NCBI GenBank assembly: GCA_050743125.1
Contig: JBOGEB010000234.1
Span: 1 to 6,006 of the forward strand
Source: JBOGEB01 sp050743125
GTDB taxonomy: Bacteria; Actinomycetota; Nitriliruptoria; Euzebyales; Egibacteraceae
Direction: 5' to 3'
Length of the DNA: 6,006 nt
In this document: piece by piece, positions 1 to 5,476 of the stretch
Layout: each line of letters opens with the position of its first letter
How positions within the stretch are numbered: the first letter of the stretch is position 1
The notes under the pieces: model-generated
Told to the model about the DNA's origin: nothing
Seen by the model: the letters and a program-made list of their open reading frames with translations, nothing else
Databases searched by the model: none
Program-made: the position numbers and the translations under genes

Positions 1-190
1 CCAGCAGCTTTACCCCCACCGAAAGTCGTGAAGGGGAAACTCGGGCTAGCGCAGCCTGGGTGGCCTGGGAGTGCGGCCTGAGGCGACAGGTGACCCGAAC
101 AGGAGAAAGCTGGCCGTGTCTGGTGATAGCCGTAGGTTGTCTCCCCTATGGATGGATCATGGATCATAGACAACCTACCTTTCTCACCAG
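1..190 (+). other. Non-coding structured region, possible group II intron fragment
   Basis: I see no convincing gene here; the minus-strand operon ends at 184. Read on the plus strand, the segment carries three GAAA-loop-like motifs (CCGAAAGT near 18, GGGGAAACTC near 33, GGAGAAAGC at 102-110). It also has a short stem GGGCT/AGCCT around 44-59. A long two-part helix follows: GAGAAAG at 103-109 pairs with CTTTCTC at 179-185, and GTAGGTTGTCT at 132-142 pairs with AGACAACCTAC at 168-178. The two 3' arms are contiguous, and the 5' side has a 22-nt side branch. This style resembles domain I of a bacterial group II intron, but no domain V, reverse transcriptase or intron boundary is visible. A terminator or termination-proximal region of the operon is the simpler alternative. 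Confidence 0.3.
132..178. repeat. 11-bp perfect inverted repeat 3' of the operon
   Basis: GTAGGTTGTCT at 132-142 and AGACAACCTAC at 168-178 are perfect reverse complements separated by 25 nt. The spacer is partly self-complementary (ATG 148-150 with CAT 165-167) and contains two overlapping ATGGATC copies. On the minus strand the repeat begins 5 nt after the stop codon of the ATPase gene, so it could end transcription of the operon. There is no T-run, which many actinobacterial terminators also lack. Confidence 0.5.
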
Positions 191-1519
191 TGCGTATGCC
201 TGTGTTCTAGGACAAAACGGACACGGTCGGCGTTGGGGCCTTCCAACCGCCATGTCCTCGGGGTGAAGGTCGCGACGGGACGGACGTCCTCGTCGTCTTC
301 GGGGCCGACGGTGACGCCTACGCATTCCAGCTCCTCGAGCGCGAAGCGGGCGACCTGACGCGTACAGCCGGCCTGGCGGGCGATCTCGGACACCGACAGC
401 TCCGCGTCCTGTCCGGCTTGGGTGAGCGCTCGAAGCACAGCCAGACGCTGCTGGGGAATCGAGTCCAACGCCGCCCGTGTGCACATCCCCAGCACCTTGG
501 CGCGGTCCAGCCCGAGTGCGAGCAGGCAGCGGGCGAGCAGCACCAGCTGACCGACCAGCCGGGGCGGGTCCTCGACCACGGCCATGCCCTCGATCTCGTG
601 GCGCCCGTAGCCGCTGCGAGGGATGGCGGCACGCCCGTAGCCGGCGACCACGGCCACGTCCACGAGCGCGTCCGTGACTTGGCCGTCGAGCGAGATCGTC
701 TTCGCCAGCGGGACCGCGTCGGTCACGAGCTGGCGGGCAACCTCGGCGGCCTTGGCTCGGTGGGCCGCCAGCTCGCTCATCTGACAAGCCTTGCGTCCAG
801 TGGCCGCTTTCGCGTCGGCGTCGCGGTTCGGGAACCGCCAGTACAGCCAGCGTGGCCGAGCGCGTCGGCGTGTGAGGAGTAGTGGTCGATCGCCGGTGTG
901 CAGGCGGCGAGGATCGTCAAGCGGCCTTCCCAGCGCAGCGCTCTTGGGGCGTTGCCGAGGTCACGGGTGACTGACCCGTCGTAGGCCACGCGCAGCAGTG
1001 AGAACAGCTGATCGCGCCCACCCCGGTCCGAGCCCGCGAGCACTGTGGAGAAGTCGTTGACGGTCACGAACCCTCGACGGCCCACACGGGTCAAGATCCC
1101 CGTCTCGCGAGGCTCTTTGCCCTTGGTCCAAGACAGCAAAGCGACCGCGGTGAGCTCGTCCACGCGCTCGTCAGCCAGGTCCTTGACCATGTGGAGGTCT
1201 TCGGTTTTCCCTCCGGACGACGAGCCGACGAGCATGCCCCACAGCGGGGGTCCGTCAAGTTTGGCGCCGACGGTCACGGCCAGGGTGAACAGGACGTGGC
1301 CGTCCTCGTCCAGATGCAGGTAGCCGCTGAGGGCGTCGAACAGCTCGCCCAGCCTCGGGTTGGCCGGCTTGGTGGCGGGAAGCCGTCGCACGTTGGCCGG
1401 CAGGCCGTTCGTGGGCGGCCCGGGGTGCCCGGTGGGCGCCGTGCCGGCCGGGTGCTCGGCTGCGAGCTGGTGGCTGACAGGTCGGCCCAGCGGTCCAGCT
1501 CCTCCTTTGTGCGCCTCAC
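184..1519 (-). pseudogene. P-loop ATPase, replicative helicase-like, with C-terminal HTH (frame-broken)
   Basis: The start is GTG at 1519, overlapping the primase stop as GTGA and giving MRRTKEELDRWADL. The coding signal moves to a second frame somewhere in 1440-1470 and to a third at about 850. There DALGHAG is followed in the new frame by WLYWRFPNRDAD; one added base would read LGHRWLYWRF. Adding one base at each site gives exactly 446 codons (445 aa). Frame-corrected landmarks are a Walker A motif GSSSGGKT at about residues 99-106 (bases 1226-1203), a Walker B-like strand FVTVNDFS with the Asp near 156, and a sensor-like TILAACTPAID. A winged helix-turn-helix follows (LSVSEIARQAGCTRQVARFA, about 375-400). 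The 184-780 piece alone is open for 198 codons from an ATG. Its place directly after a Toprim primase suggests the helicase half of a primase-helicase pair. The P-loop is clear; the helicase role is inferred. It may be intact in the real genome. Confidence 0.65.
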
Positions 1520-2155
1520 CGGGCGACCATCCCCGCCGCAGCGGCGGCGAGGAGTTCGGGATACGGCAGGCGCAGCAGGTCGCCCCAGTCGCCCGTCTCG
1601 GGGCCGCGGACCGCTCGGGCGTCCACGCCCGCGCGGGCGAGCGCGCCGGCCAGGCTTTCCAGGACGGCCGGGGTGACGTCCGGCGTGGTGTCCAACCCCA
1701 GGTAGGCGCTGGTGACGCCGGCCTGGCGGATCGCGGCGGCGTCTGCGGGGTGCAGCCGCTTGCAGCGCAGCGCGACCGCTTGGACGTCGGCCCGCGCCAG
1801 TGCGATCGCGTCGAGCGCTCCCTCGACGATCGCGAGAGGGCCACGGGCCGGGTCGACGCGGTCGATTCCCCACGGGCGTTTCGGGTCACCCGCCGGGACG
1901 ACGTAGCGCTGCTCGGGCTCCCACACGCCGTGGGTGTGGCCGGGGATCAGCCTGCCCTCGATCCCGTCCGGGCAGGGCAGGGTCAGCCTTGCCCGCAGCG
2001 CGCGGAACCGTGGATGGCCGGTGATTCCGTAGCCGATCCGGTATCGGCGCACGTCGGAGGCGCTGACGCCTCGCCCGAGCAGGTAGGACCATGCGAGCAC
2101 GGCCGGGGGCGCGGAGACGCTCGTACACGGCCTTCAACACGGGGTGGCGGCTCAT
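1516..2155 (-). CDS. DnaG-type Toprim primase (probable frameshift near N terminus)
   Basis: This is a likely RNA-primer synthase of the mobile element. The open 194-codon frame from GTG 2100 starts LAWSYLLGRGVSASDVRRYRIGYG, the pattern that opens the DnaG catalytic core. It carries the Toprim glutamate motif IVEG (residues 91-94) with Asp 97, and the second acidic strand LGLD (134-137) with Asp 141, followed by GDWGDLL. There is no zinc-binding domain, so it is short relative to chromosomal DnaG. I extend the start to ATG 2155 because it has a GGGAG ribosome site 6 nt upstream and overlaps the previous stop as ATGA, giving MSRHPVLKAVYERLRAPG. That segment joins the main frame only if one base is removed from the C/G run at 2101-2110, which gives 213 whole codons. 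Otherwise translation would begin at GTG 2100. The downstream ATPase overlaps by GTGA, so the two are probably translationally coupled. Confidence 0.75.
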
Positions 2156-2616
2156 CTGCCGCTCCCGACGGCCTTGAGGCAGGCGTCGGGCAGCGCCGCC
2201 CGCGGGACCTCGACCGGGACCTCGCGTCGAGCGTTCAGCCGCGCGGCGGTCTGGGGGGAGGCCAGCAGGTACAGCCCGGCCTCAGCGTCGACCGGGATGA
2301 GGACAGCGCCTGCCTGGACCTGACCGCCGAGCCGAGCGTCCAGGACAGCGGTCGACGGCTGCCGGGCGCCGACGCGTCGGGCAGGTCGGACGCTGCCCGC
2401 CAAGACGCGACCGCGGCGACGCGCACCCACGCCGACAGCGACGGCGGCCGCGGCTGCCGTCAGCGCGCAGACCGCGCCGATCAGGACCAGGCGCACGACC
2501 ACGGCAGCGACCCGGCCGGCCTCGACCAGCGCCGGCCAGAACACCACGGCTGCGACCACGGCAGCGGCCACGAGCGACGGGGCGGCTGAGCGGGGCTCCT
2601 GTTTAGGGCAGCACAC
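2152..2616 (-). CDS. Two-helix membrane protein of unknown function
   Basis: The 154-aa product has two clear hydrophobic segments, about residues 13-33 and 37-64. An arginine-rich stretch ARRRGR follows, and by the positive-inside rule it puts the C-terminal domain (about 66-154) in the cytoplasm. That domain ends AVGSGR and has a beta-like stretch QAGAVLIPVDAEAGLYLL. The start is GTG 2616, with GAGGGGG about 5 nt upstream; it overlaps the preceding gene by 14 nt and the primase by 4 nt (ATGA). I do not recognise the family. Being locked between replication genes suggests a membrane partner of the replication machinery or a transfer-related protein. Confidence 0.7.
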   Translation of the reverse strand: MCCPKQEPRSAAPSLVAAAVVAAVVFWPALVEAGRVAAVVVRLVLIGAVCALTAAAAAVAVGVGARRRGRVLAGSVRPARRVGARQPSTAVLDARLGGQVQAGAVLIPVDAEAGLYLLASPQTAARLNARREVPVEVPRAALPDACLKAVGSGR

Positions 2617-2791
2617 GACGGCCCCCTCGGTCGGCTCTCGCGTAGCCGGTCGGGAAGCGGGCGACGCGCGCAGCGGACAGGCTTTCGAGCACGGCGTTCG
2701 CGCGGGCCTCGCTGCGTCGGGCAGCCCACGCGTGCAACAGCGCGCCAGCGACGAGGGCCGCGACAGCGACGATGACGGGCGGGGCGGTCAT
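2603..2791 (-). CDS. Small single-pass membrane protein, unknown function
   Basis: The 62-aa product has an N-terminal hydrophobic segment (VIVAVAALVAGALLHAWAA, about residues 6-24). A basic, alanine-rich helical tail follows (RRSEARANAVLESLSAARVARF), consistent with a short membrane anchor facing the cytoplasm. The start is ATG 2791 with a good ribosome site (AAAGGA, about 8 nt), and it overlaps the stop of the preceding gene as ATGA. It overlaps the next gene by 14 nt. No recognised family. Confidence 0.65.
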   Translation of the reverse strand: MTAPPVIVAVAALVAGALLHAWAARRSEARANAVLESLSAARVARFPTGYARADRGGRRVLP

Positions 2792-3000
2792 GCGGCCCGT
2801 CCTTTCGCTGGGCGCAGCGGCAGACGGACGTAGCGGCAGCCGTCACGAGAGTCCACGCGCAGCAGCGCGCCGCGCCAACGCTCCAGCAGCCGGGCGGCCA
2901 GGTCAGGGGTGACCGCAGGCACCCCGGCGCCGGCCGGGTCGTCGGTGACGAGGACGTCGAGGGTGTCAGCGCCGAAGGTCGGCGCAGGGATGACCAGCAT
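2788..3000 (-). CDS. Hypothetical 70-aa protein, first gene of primase operon
   Basis: The ATG at 3000 has a near-perfect ribosome site, GAAGGAGG, 7 nt upstream. This is the strongest in the window and marks the head of the five-gene run. The product is soluble, with no hydrophobic helix. An acidic N-terminal half (LDVLVTDDPAG) precedes a basic C-terminal half (LLERWRGALLRVDSRDGCRYVRLPLRPAKGR), which looks like a small helix-plus-strand domain. It overlaps the next gene by 4 nt. I cannot assign a function. Confidence 0.7.
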   Translation of the reverse strand: MLVIPAPTFGADTLDVLVTDDPAGAGVPAVTPDLAARLLERWRGALLRVDSRDGCRYVRLPLRPAKGRAA

Positions 3001-3180
3001 GGAAAAGCCTCCTTCGAGGGGTGAGGCCCCGCCCGCCGCACGCGTTCCAAACGAGGACGGGCGGGCCAGTTCAATCAGGTGGTGGCGGACGTGACGCTGA
3101 CGACTTCGCGCCCGGTGAGACGAGGGGGCGTGTGCCTTCTTGCTGTATCTGTGCTGGGACGTACCGGGACGTCGGGGTGA
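3001..3180. promoter_or_regulatory. Gene-free gap between ssb and primase operon
   Basis: No credible gene lies here. It is the only gap large enough to hold a promoter for the operon starting at 3000, but I cannot point to a convincing -35/-10 pair. Its ssb-proximal end has GGGACGT at 3156-3162 and 3166-3172 (10 nt apart, one helical turn), and a third copy at 3188-3194 inside the ssb end. GACGT 3158-3162 and ACGTC 3169-3173 also form an inverted repeat. These could be an operator or a terminator part. Confidence 0.35.
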
Positions 3181-3606
3181 CTAGAACGGGACGTCGTCGT
3201 CAGCCGGCCCGCCGGCCGGCGGGCCGGCGCCTGCTGGCACGGGCTGGCTGTGGTGGCGGGTGATTCTGCGGGGTTTGGCCTGCGCCCAGCGCAGGCTGGG
3301 GCAGATCTCCTCGGCTTGGATCTCGGTGACCCAACGGGTGGTCCCGTCGGGCGCCTCGTACGAGCGGCAGGTCAGCCTGCCGGTGACGATGACCCGGTCG
3401 CCTTTGCGCAGCGACTCGGCGGCGTTGGCGGCGTGGTCGCGCCACAGTTGGACGGTGAAGAAGCCGTCGAGGCGGTCGTCCCAGCCGTCGCCGGTCTTGA
3501 CTCTGCGGTTGACCGCTACGCGCACGGTGCACACCGGCGCCCCGTTGGGGGTGTAGCGCAGGTCGGGGTCGTCGGCGAGGTTGCCGGCCACCGTCACGGT
3601 GTTCAT
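3181..3606 (-). CDS. ssb: Single-stranded DNA-binding protein
   Basis: This coats single-stranded DNA during replication, recombination or conjugative transfer and recruits partner proteins by its C-terminal tip. The 141-aa product shows the bacterial SSB pattern from residue 1: MNTVTVAGNLADDPDLRYTPNG, the strand CTVRVAVNRR, then FTVQLWRDHAANAAESLRKG and DRVIVTGRLTCRSYE. These make up the OB fold over residues 1-105. A proline/glycine-rich linker leads to the acidic tip DDDVPF at 136-141, the family's usual DDDIPF-type ending. It is slightly shorter than chromosomal actinobacterial SSBs, typical of copies on mobile elements. The start ATG 3606 has only a weak ribosome site, but the OB fold begins right there. 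It sits beside the RuvC-like and primase genes, fitting a replication module. Confidence 0.95.
   Translation of the reverse strand: MNTVTVAGNLADDPDLRYTPNGAPVCTVRVAVNRRVKTGDGWDDRLDGFFTVQLWRDHAANAAESLRKGDRVIVTGRLTCRSYEAPDGTTRWVTEIQAEEICPSLRWAQAKPRRITRHHSQPVPAGAGPPAGGPADDDVPF
3203..3228. repeat. 26-bp perfect palindrome inside ssb linker
   Basis: The 13 bases GCCGGCCCGCCGG at 3203-3215 are followed directly by their exact reverse complement at 3216-3228, with no spacer. They encode the Gly/Pro/Ala linker just before the acidic tip. Low-complexity GC composition makes palindromes easier here, so a function is not implied. Confidence 0.7.
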
Positions 3607-3643
3607 GGTGTGTGCCTGTCGTTGAGATTGGTGCCGGGGGCTG

Positions 3644-3658
3644 CGCGGACGGTCCGCG
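3644..3658. repeat. 15-bp palindrome between ssb and the upstream gene
   Basis: CGCGGAC at 3644-3650 and GTCCGCG at 3652-3658 are perfect reverse complements around one G. The site lies 38 nt upstream of the ssb start and just after the stop of the preceding gene. A centre this short favours a dimeric protein operator over an RNA terminator, but this is only positional inference. Confidence 0.4.
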
Positions 3659-3675
3659 GGGCGCCCGGGCTGCGG

Positions 3676-3873
3676 TCACCGGCAGGACGGCGTCCGGCCG
3701 TCGCTGTCGATGCCTGCATGGGCGAGCGCGGCGTCCAGCGCGAGCAGGCGTCCGGTGCCCAGCGGGCCGATCGCTTCAGCTACGGCGTTCCAGTCGCGTC
3801 GCGCTTCGTTGAGCAGGGTGGCGGCGATCTGCGCGACGTGGCGCAGGCCGGGCTGTTCGGTCGTGACGGTCAT
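3676..3873 (-). CDS. Hypothetical 65-aa protein upstream of ssb
   Basis: ATG 3873 has a good ribosome site (GAGGTGA about 7 nt upstream). The product is small and mostly helical: MTVTTEQPGLRHVAQIAATL, then LNEARRDWNAVAEAIGPLGTG and a short tail. There is no hydrophobic membrane segment and no motif I recognise. It is 69 nt upstream of ssb on the same strand and probably shares its transcript. It is preceded by two strong inverted repeats, which suggests it begins a transcription unit. Confidence 0.6.
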   Translation of the reverse strand: MTVTTEQPGLRHVAQIAATLLNEARRDWNAVAEAIGPLGTGRLLALDAALAHAGIDSDGRTPSCR

Positions 3874-3897
3874 GTACGGTCACCTCGTGTGTGGTCG

Positions 3898-3929
3898 GCG
3901 CCCGGCCTGGGCGTAGCCGGGCCGGGCGC
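3898..3929. repeat. 10-bp perfect inverted repeat upstream of the 65-aa gene
   Basis: GCGCCCGGCC at 3898-3907 pairs perfectly with GGCCGGGCGC at 3920-3929 around a 12-nt loop. On the minus strand it ends 25 nt before the ATG at 3873. In that position it could act as a leader hairpin or operator for the 65-aa/ssb unit, or as part of a terminator for the genes upstream. Confidence 0.5.
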
Positions 3930-3950
3930 TGCGGGTTCGGACAGGGGCAG

Positions 3951-4020
3951 GCAGGCCCCGCGCACGCCCCCACACCGTTTGCTTCGAGACGGTGGGAGGG
4001 TGTGGGCGCGGCCTGCGTGC
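3951..4020. terminator. Long nested inverted repeat, candidate terminator
   Basis: Several arms nest here. GCAGGCC 3951-3957 pairs with GGCCTGC 4010-4016, and alternatively GCACGC 3962-3967 pairs with GCGTGC 4015-4020. Inside these, CCCACACC 3969-3976 pairs with GGTGTGGG 3999-4006, and an alternative inner CACCGT 3973-3978 pairs with ACGGTG 3989-3994. On the minus strand it starts about 20 nt after the stop of the gene ending at 4040, where a factor-independent terminator would lie. There is no T-run. A single-strand origin or another DNA-structure site is the alternative. Confidence 0.4.
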
Positions 4021-4039
4021 CGGGTGCGGGCGGGGGTGC

Positions 4040-4243
4040 TCACAGGCTGTGCCAGTAGGCGCGCCAGGCGTCGGCCAACTGCTGGGCGTGTGCCGCCTGC
4101 TCGGCGGTGCCGTGTCTGCGCGCCCAGGCCAGGTAACGTTCGGCTTCGCGGACTCCGTGGGCGGCTTCGGCTGCGGCGTCGTGTCTGACCCGGATCGCTC
4201 GTGCGATCAGGTCGGCGGCGAGCGCGAGCGCGATCAGGCCCAC
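4040..4243 (-). CDS. Small membrane-anchored protein, unknown function
   Basis: The 67-aa product begins GLIALALAADLIARAI, a short hydrophobic N-terminal helix. An amphipathic region rich in Ala, Arg and Trp/Tyr follows (ERYLAWARRHGTAEQAAHAQ, ending AWRAYWHSL), likely helical. The start is GTG 4243 with GAGGCGG about 7 nt upstream; an in-frame TGA at 4261-4259 rules out a longer N terminus. It overlaps the end of the reconstructed small gene before it by 10 nt, so it belongs to the RuvC-like transcript. No recognised family. Confidence 0.6.
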   Translation of the reverse strand: MGLIALALAADLIARAIRVRHDAAAEAAHGVREAERYLAWARRHGTAEQAAHAQQLADAWRAYWHSL

Positions 4244-4357
4244 GACGACGCCGCCTCGTCAAAGTCGAAGATGCGGCCGCGGAGCAGCATCAAGCCCGGG
4301 CCGAGGATGGCCCTTGTAAGTCAGGTCGGTGGCCAACACCAGAGCCAGGATGTTCAT
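4234..4357 (-). pseudogene. Tiny membrane protein, about 40 aa, frame-broken
   Basis: ATG 4357 overlaps the stop of the RuvC-like gene as ATGA and has AAAGG about 8 nt upstream, so translation surely starts here. The open frame reads MNILALVLATDLTYKG and then an unlikely tail to a stop at 4259. Removing one base near the TT at 4318-4319 instead gives MNILALVLATDLTTRAILG followed by PGLMLLRGRIFDFDEAASSW and a TGA at 4236-4234. That version looks like a real small membrane protein, overlaps the next gene by 10 nt and is a whole number of codons (40 aa). Function unknown. Confidence 0.5.
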
Positions 4358-4958
4358 GAGGTGCCTTTCAGGAGTAGCTCGGCGAGGCCGGCCAGGGTGT
4401 AGGCGGCCTGCTCGTGATCACGGGCGCCGCGTGGCGCCTCGTTGACGTCCCAGCCGCACGGCCGCGCGCCGATCAGCGACGTGGGGTAGTAGTCGCGCGG
4501 GTTGCCGGTCCCGCCGTTGCCGGCCTTGTGCCGCCCGCTCACGCCCTGGCGGGGCAGGAGCACCGCGCCGGTGAAGCACGTGGTCACGGCTGCGACCACG
4601 TAGCGGGGAATCACCCAGTCGCGGATAGGGATGCGTACGAACGACCCGCCTTTGCGCGGCCGGTCCATGGCCTCGATGACGACACGGACAGGCTTGCCGG
4701 GGAAATGGGTGTCCCATAGCGCCACGGCGTGGTCAGTGATCCGGTCAGTATAAACGCGCAGCGCCTCGTGAGCGTCCAACACCGCGTTCAGGTCAGGATC
4801 GTCGGGTAAGCCAACGCCAACGTGAACCCGTCGATCGCGTCCTCGCCCTCGCGCAACAGCCCGGCGGTGAACTTCGAGCCCGGGTCGAAGGTCAGCGTGG
4901 GCGGGCAGTCGACGTGCAACGTGCTGCCTGGCGCTGGAACCGGAGCCGGCTCAGCCAT
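4354..4958 (-). pseudogene. RuvC-like (RNase H-fold) Holliday-junction nuclease, frame-broken
   Basis: This is a likely metal-dependent nuclease that cuts branched DNA. Two pieces lie in different frames. The first, from ATG 4958, holds PPTLTFDPGSKFTAGLL, the RuvC first-strand signature with the catalytic Asp in DPG (residue 25). The second holds VRVVIEAMDRP (Glu at about 96, the second acidic position), a central YVVAAVTTCFTGAVLLP, then YYPTSLIGARPCGWDV. It ends RDHEQAAYTLAGLA, matching the last RuvC helix with its acidic D/H residues (about 181-182). The pieces join as LALAYP + DDPDLNAVLDA if one C is added to the CCC at 4806-4804, which gives exactly 202 codons. Without this the second part could only start at GTG 4782 and would lack the first Asp. 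ATG 4958 overlaps the end of the preceding frame by 8 nt, and the stop overlaps the next ATG. Fold assignment is by motif; substrate is inferred. Confidence 0.65.
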
Positions 4959-5262
4959 CGGTGAGCCCCGTCCCGGCGAGCGCGACCAGCGCGTCGTCCA
5001 CCAGCAGCGACGCACGGCCCCAGCCGCGGCCTGGCAGCGCCCCGCCGCTGGCAGTGGCGTGGTCGCACAGCTATTGGGCTGCGCGCAGCAGCCCACGGAT
5101 CAACGCCCCCGTGTCCGGAGTCTCGACGCGCACCTCGACCGGCTCGCCCGCGATGCGGAACCGCACGTTCGCCCACGGCGCCTCGACCGCCGCGAAGCCC
5201 GTCGCTGACACCGGGACCCGCAGCCCACGGCGACACGCTCGAGGCAAGCTGCGAACGGCCAA
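4951..5262 (-). pseudogene. Unrecognised small gene interrupted by in-frame TAG
   Basis: The frame reads from about 5262 (TTG; GTG 5208 is a possible alternative) to TAG at 5073-5071. It includes VSATGFAAVEAPWANVRFRI and AGEPVEVRVETPDTGALIRG LLRAAQ, a beta-rich stretch with plausible protein character. The same frame continues after the TAG as LCDHATASGGALPGRGWGRA, then SLLVDDALVALAGTGLTDG, and stops at 4951 inside the start of the RuvC-like gene. The second half has coding character but no good start of its own. This suggests one roughly 100-aa protein broken by a nonsense change, or paired indels. I do not recognise the family; it would be the first gene of the leftmost-reading operon. Confidence 0.45.
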
Positions 5263-5445
5263 CGAGTGGTCCGGCCCGGCTCCTCCCTGCTACCGGAGGT
5301 GCTACCAGACGTAGCCGGATAGACCGCGACCGGAGAACACCGCTGGGGCCAGCGGATACATAACCGCCCTGGTCAGCGGGCTGAAAGCGGTCGCGTGGGC
5401 ATTCCGCAGCCCCCTCCCCGTGGTGCTTAGTGCTTGGTTGCATAG
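5263..5445 (-). promoter_or_regulatory. Probable promoter/operator region of the minus-strand operon
   Basis: I see no convincing gene in this stretch, which lies between the first operon gene and the IS630-like element. On the minus strand TTTCAG (5386-5381) and TATGTA (5362-5357), 18 nt apart, make a weak promoter-like pair. Closer to the gene are two direct copies of TGCTACC (plus strand 5288-5294 and 5300-5306, period 12) and a near-palindrome CGCTGG/CCAGCG at 5341-5354. A GGGAGGAG purine run precedes the 5262 start by about 18 nt. These are candidates only. Confidence 0.3.
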
Positions 5446-5459
5446 TTACGGTCACGTAA
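5446..5459. repeat. Short palindrome near the left edge of the IS
   Basis: TTACG at 5446-5450 and CGTAA at 5455-5459 flank GTCA. It lies next to TA dinucleotides (5443-5444), the target preferred by IS630-family elements, and 18-31 nt before the transposase start. It may lie within the left terminal repeat, but the right end is outside the window, so the repeat cannot be matched. Confidence 0.3.
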
Positions 5460-5476
5460 TCTAGAGGTGGGCTGAC

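Noticed and set aside
60..266. 68-codon plus-strand frame at the left edge
   Set aside because: No recognisable domain; it crosses the inverted repeats and the end of the convergent ATPase gene, and better fits structured non-coding sequence.
777..1889. 370-codon minus-strand frame as one gene
   Set aside because: Its first 120 or so codons overlap the Toprim primase in another frame and are Arg/Ser/Pro noise. Only the part from about 1465 down to 850 is real ATPase sequence.
1360..2589. 409-codon open frame on the plus strand, the longest in the window
   Set aside because: It lies antisense to the primase, its membrane-protein neighbour and the ATPase start. Its translation is low-complexity Arg/Gly/Asp/Ala with no domain pattern, as expected of a GC-rich shadow frame.
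2788..3000. Toxin-antitoxin pair from the small overlapping genes 3000-2603
   Set aside because: The second product is a membrane-anchored protein and neither has a toxin or antitoxin motif; overlap alone is typical of this whole operon.
3250..4188. 312-codon open frame on the plus strand
   Set aside because: It is antisense to the unmistakable ssb gene and runs through the hairpin gap; the composition is a shadow.
3870..4262. 130-codon minus-strand frame
   Set aside because: It is almost pure Arg/Pro/Thr, spans the hairpin gap and overlaps the better-supported 67-aa gene.
4892..5455. 187-codon minus-strand frame
   Set aside because: It runs across the RuvC-like first strand and the upstream gene in another frame, with Arg/Gly-rich shadow composition.
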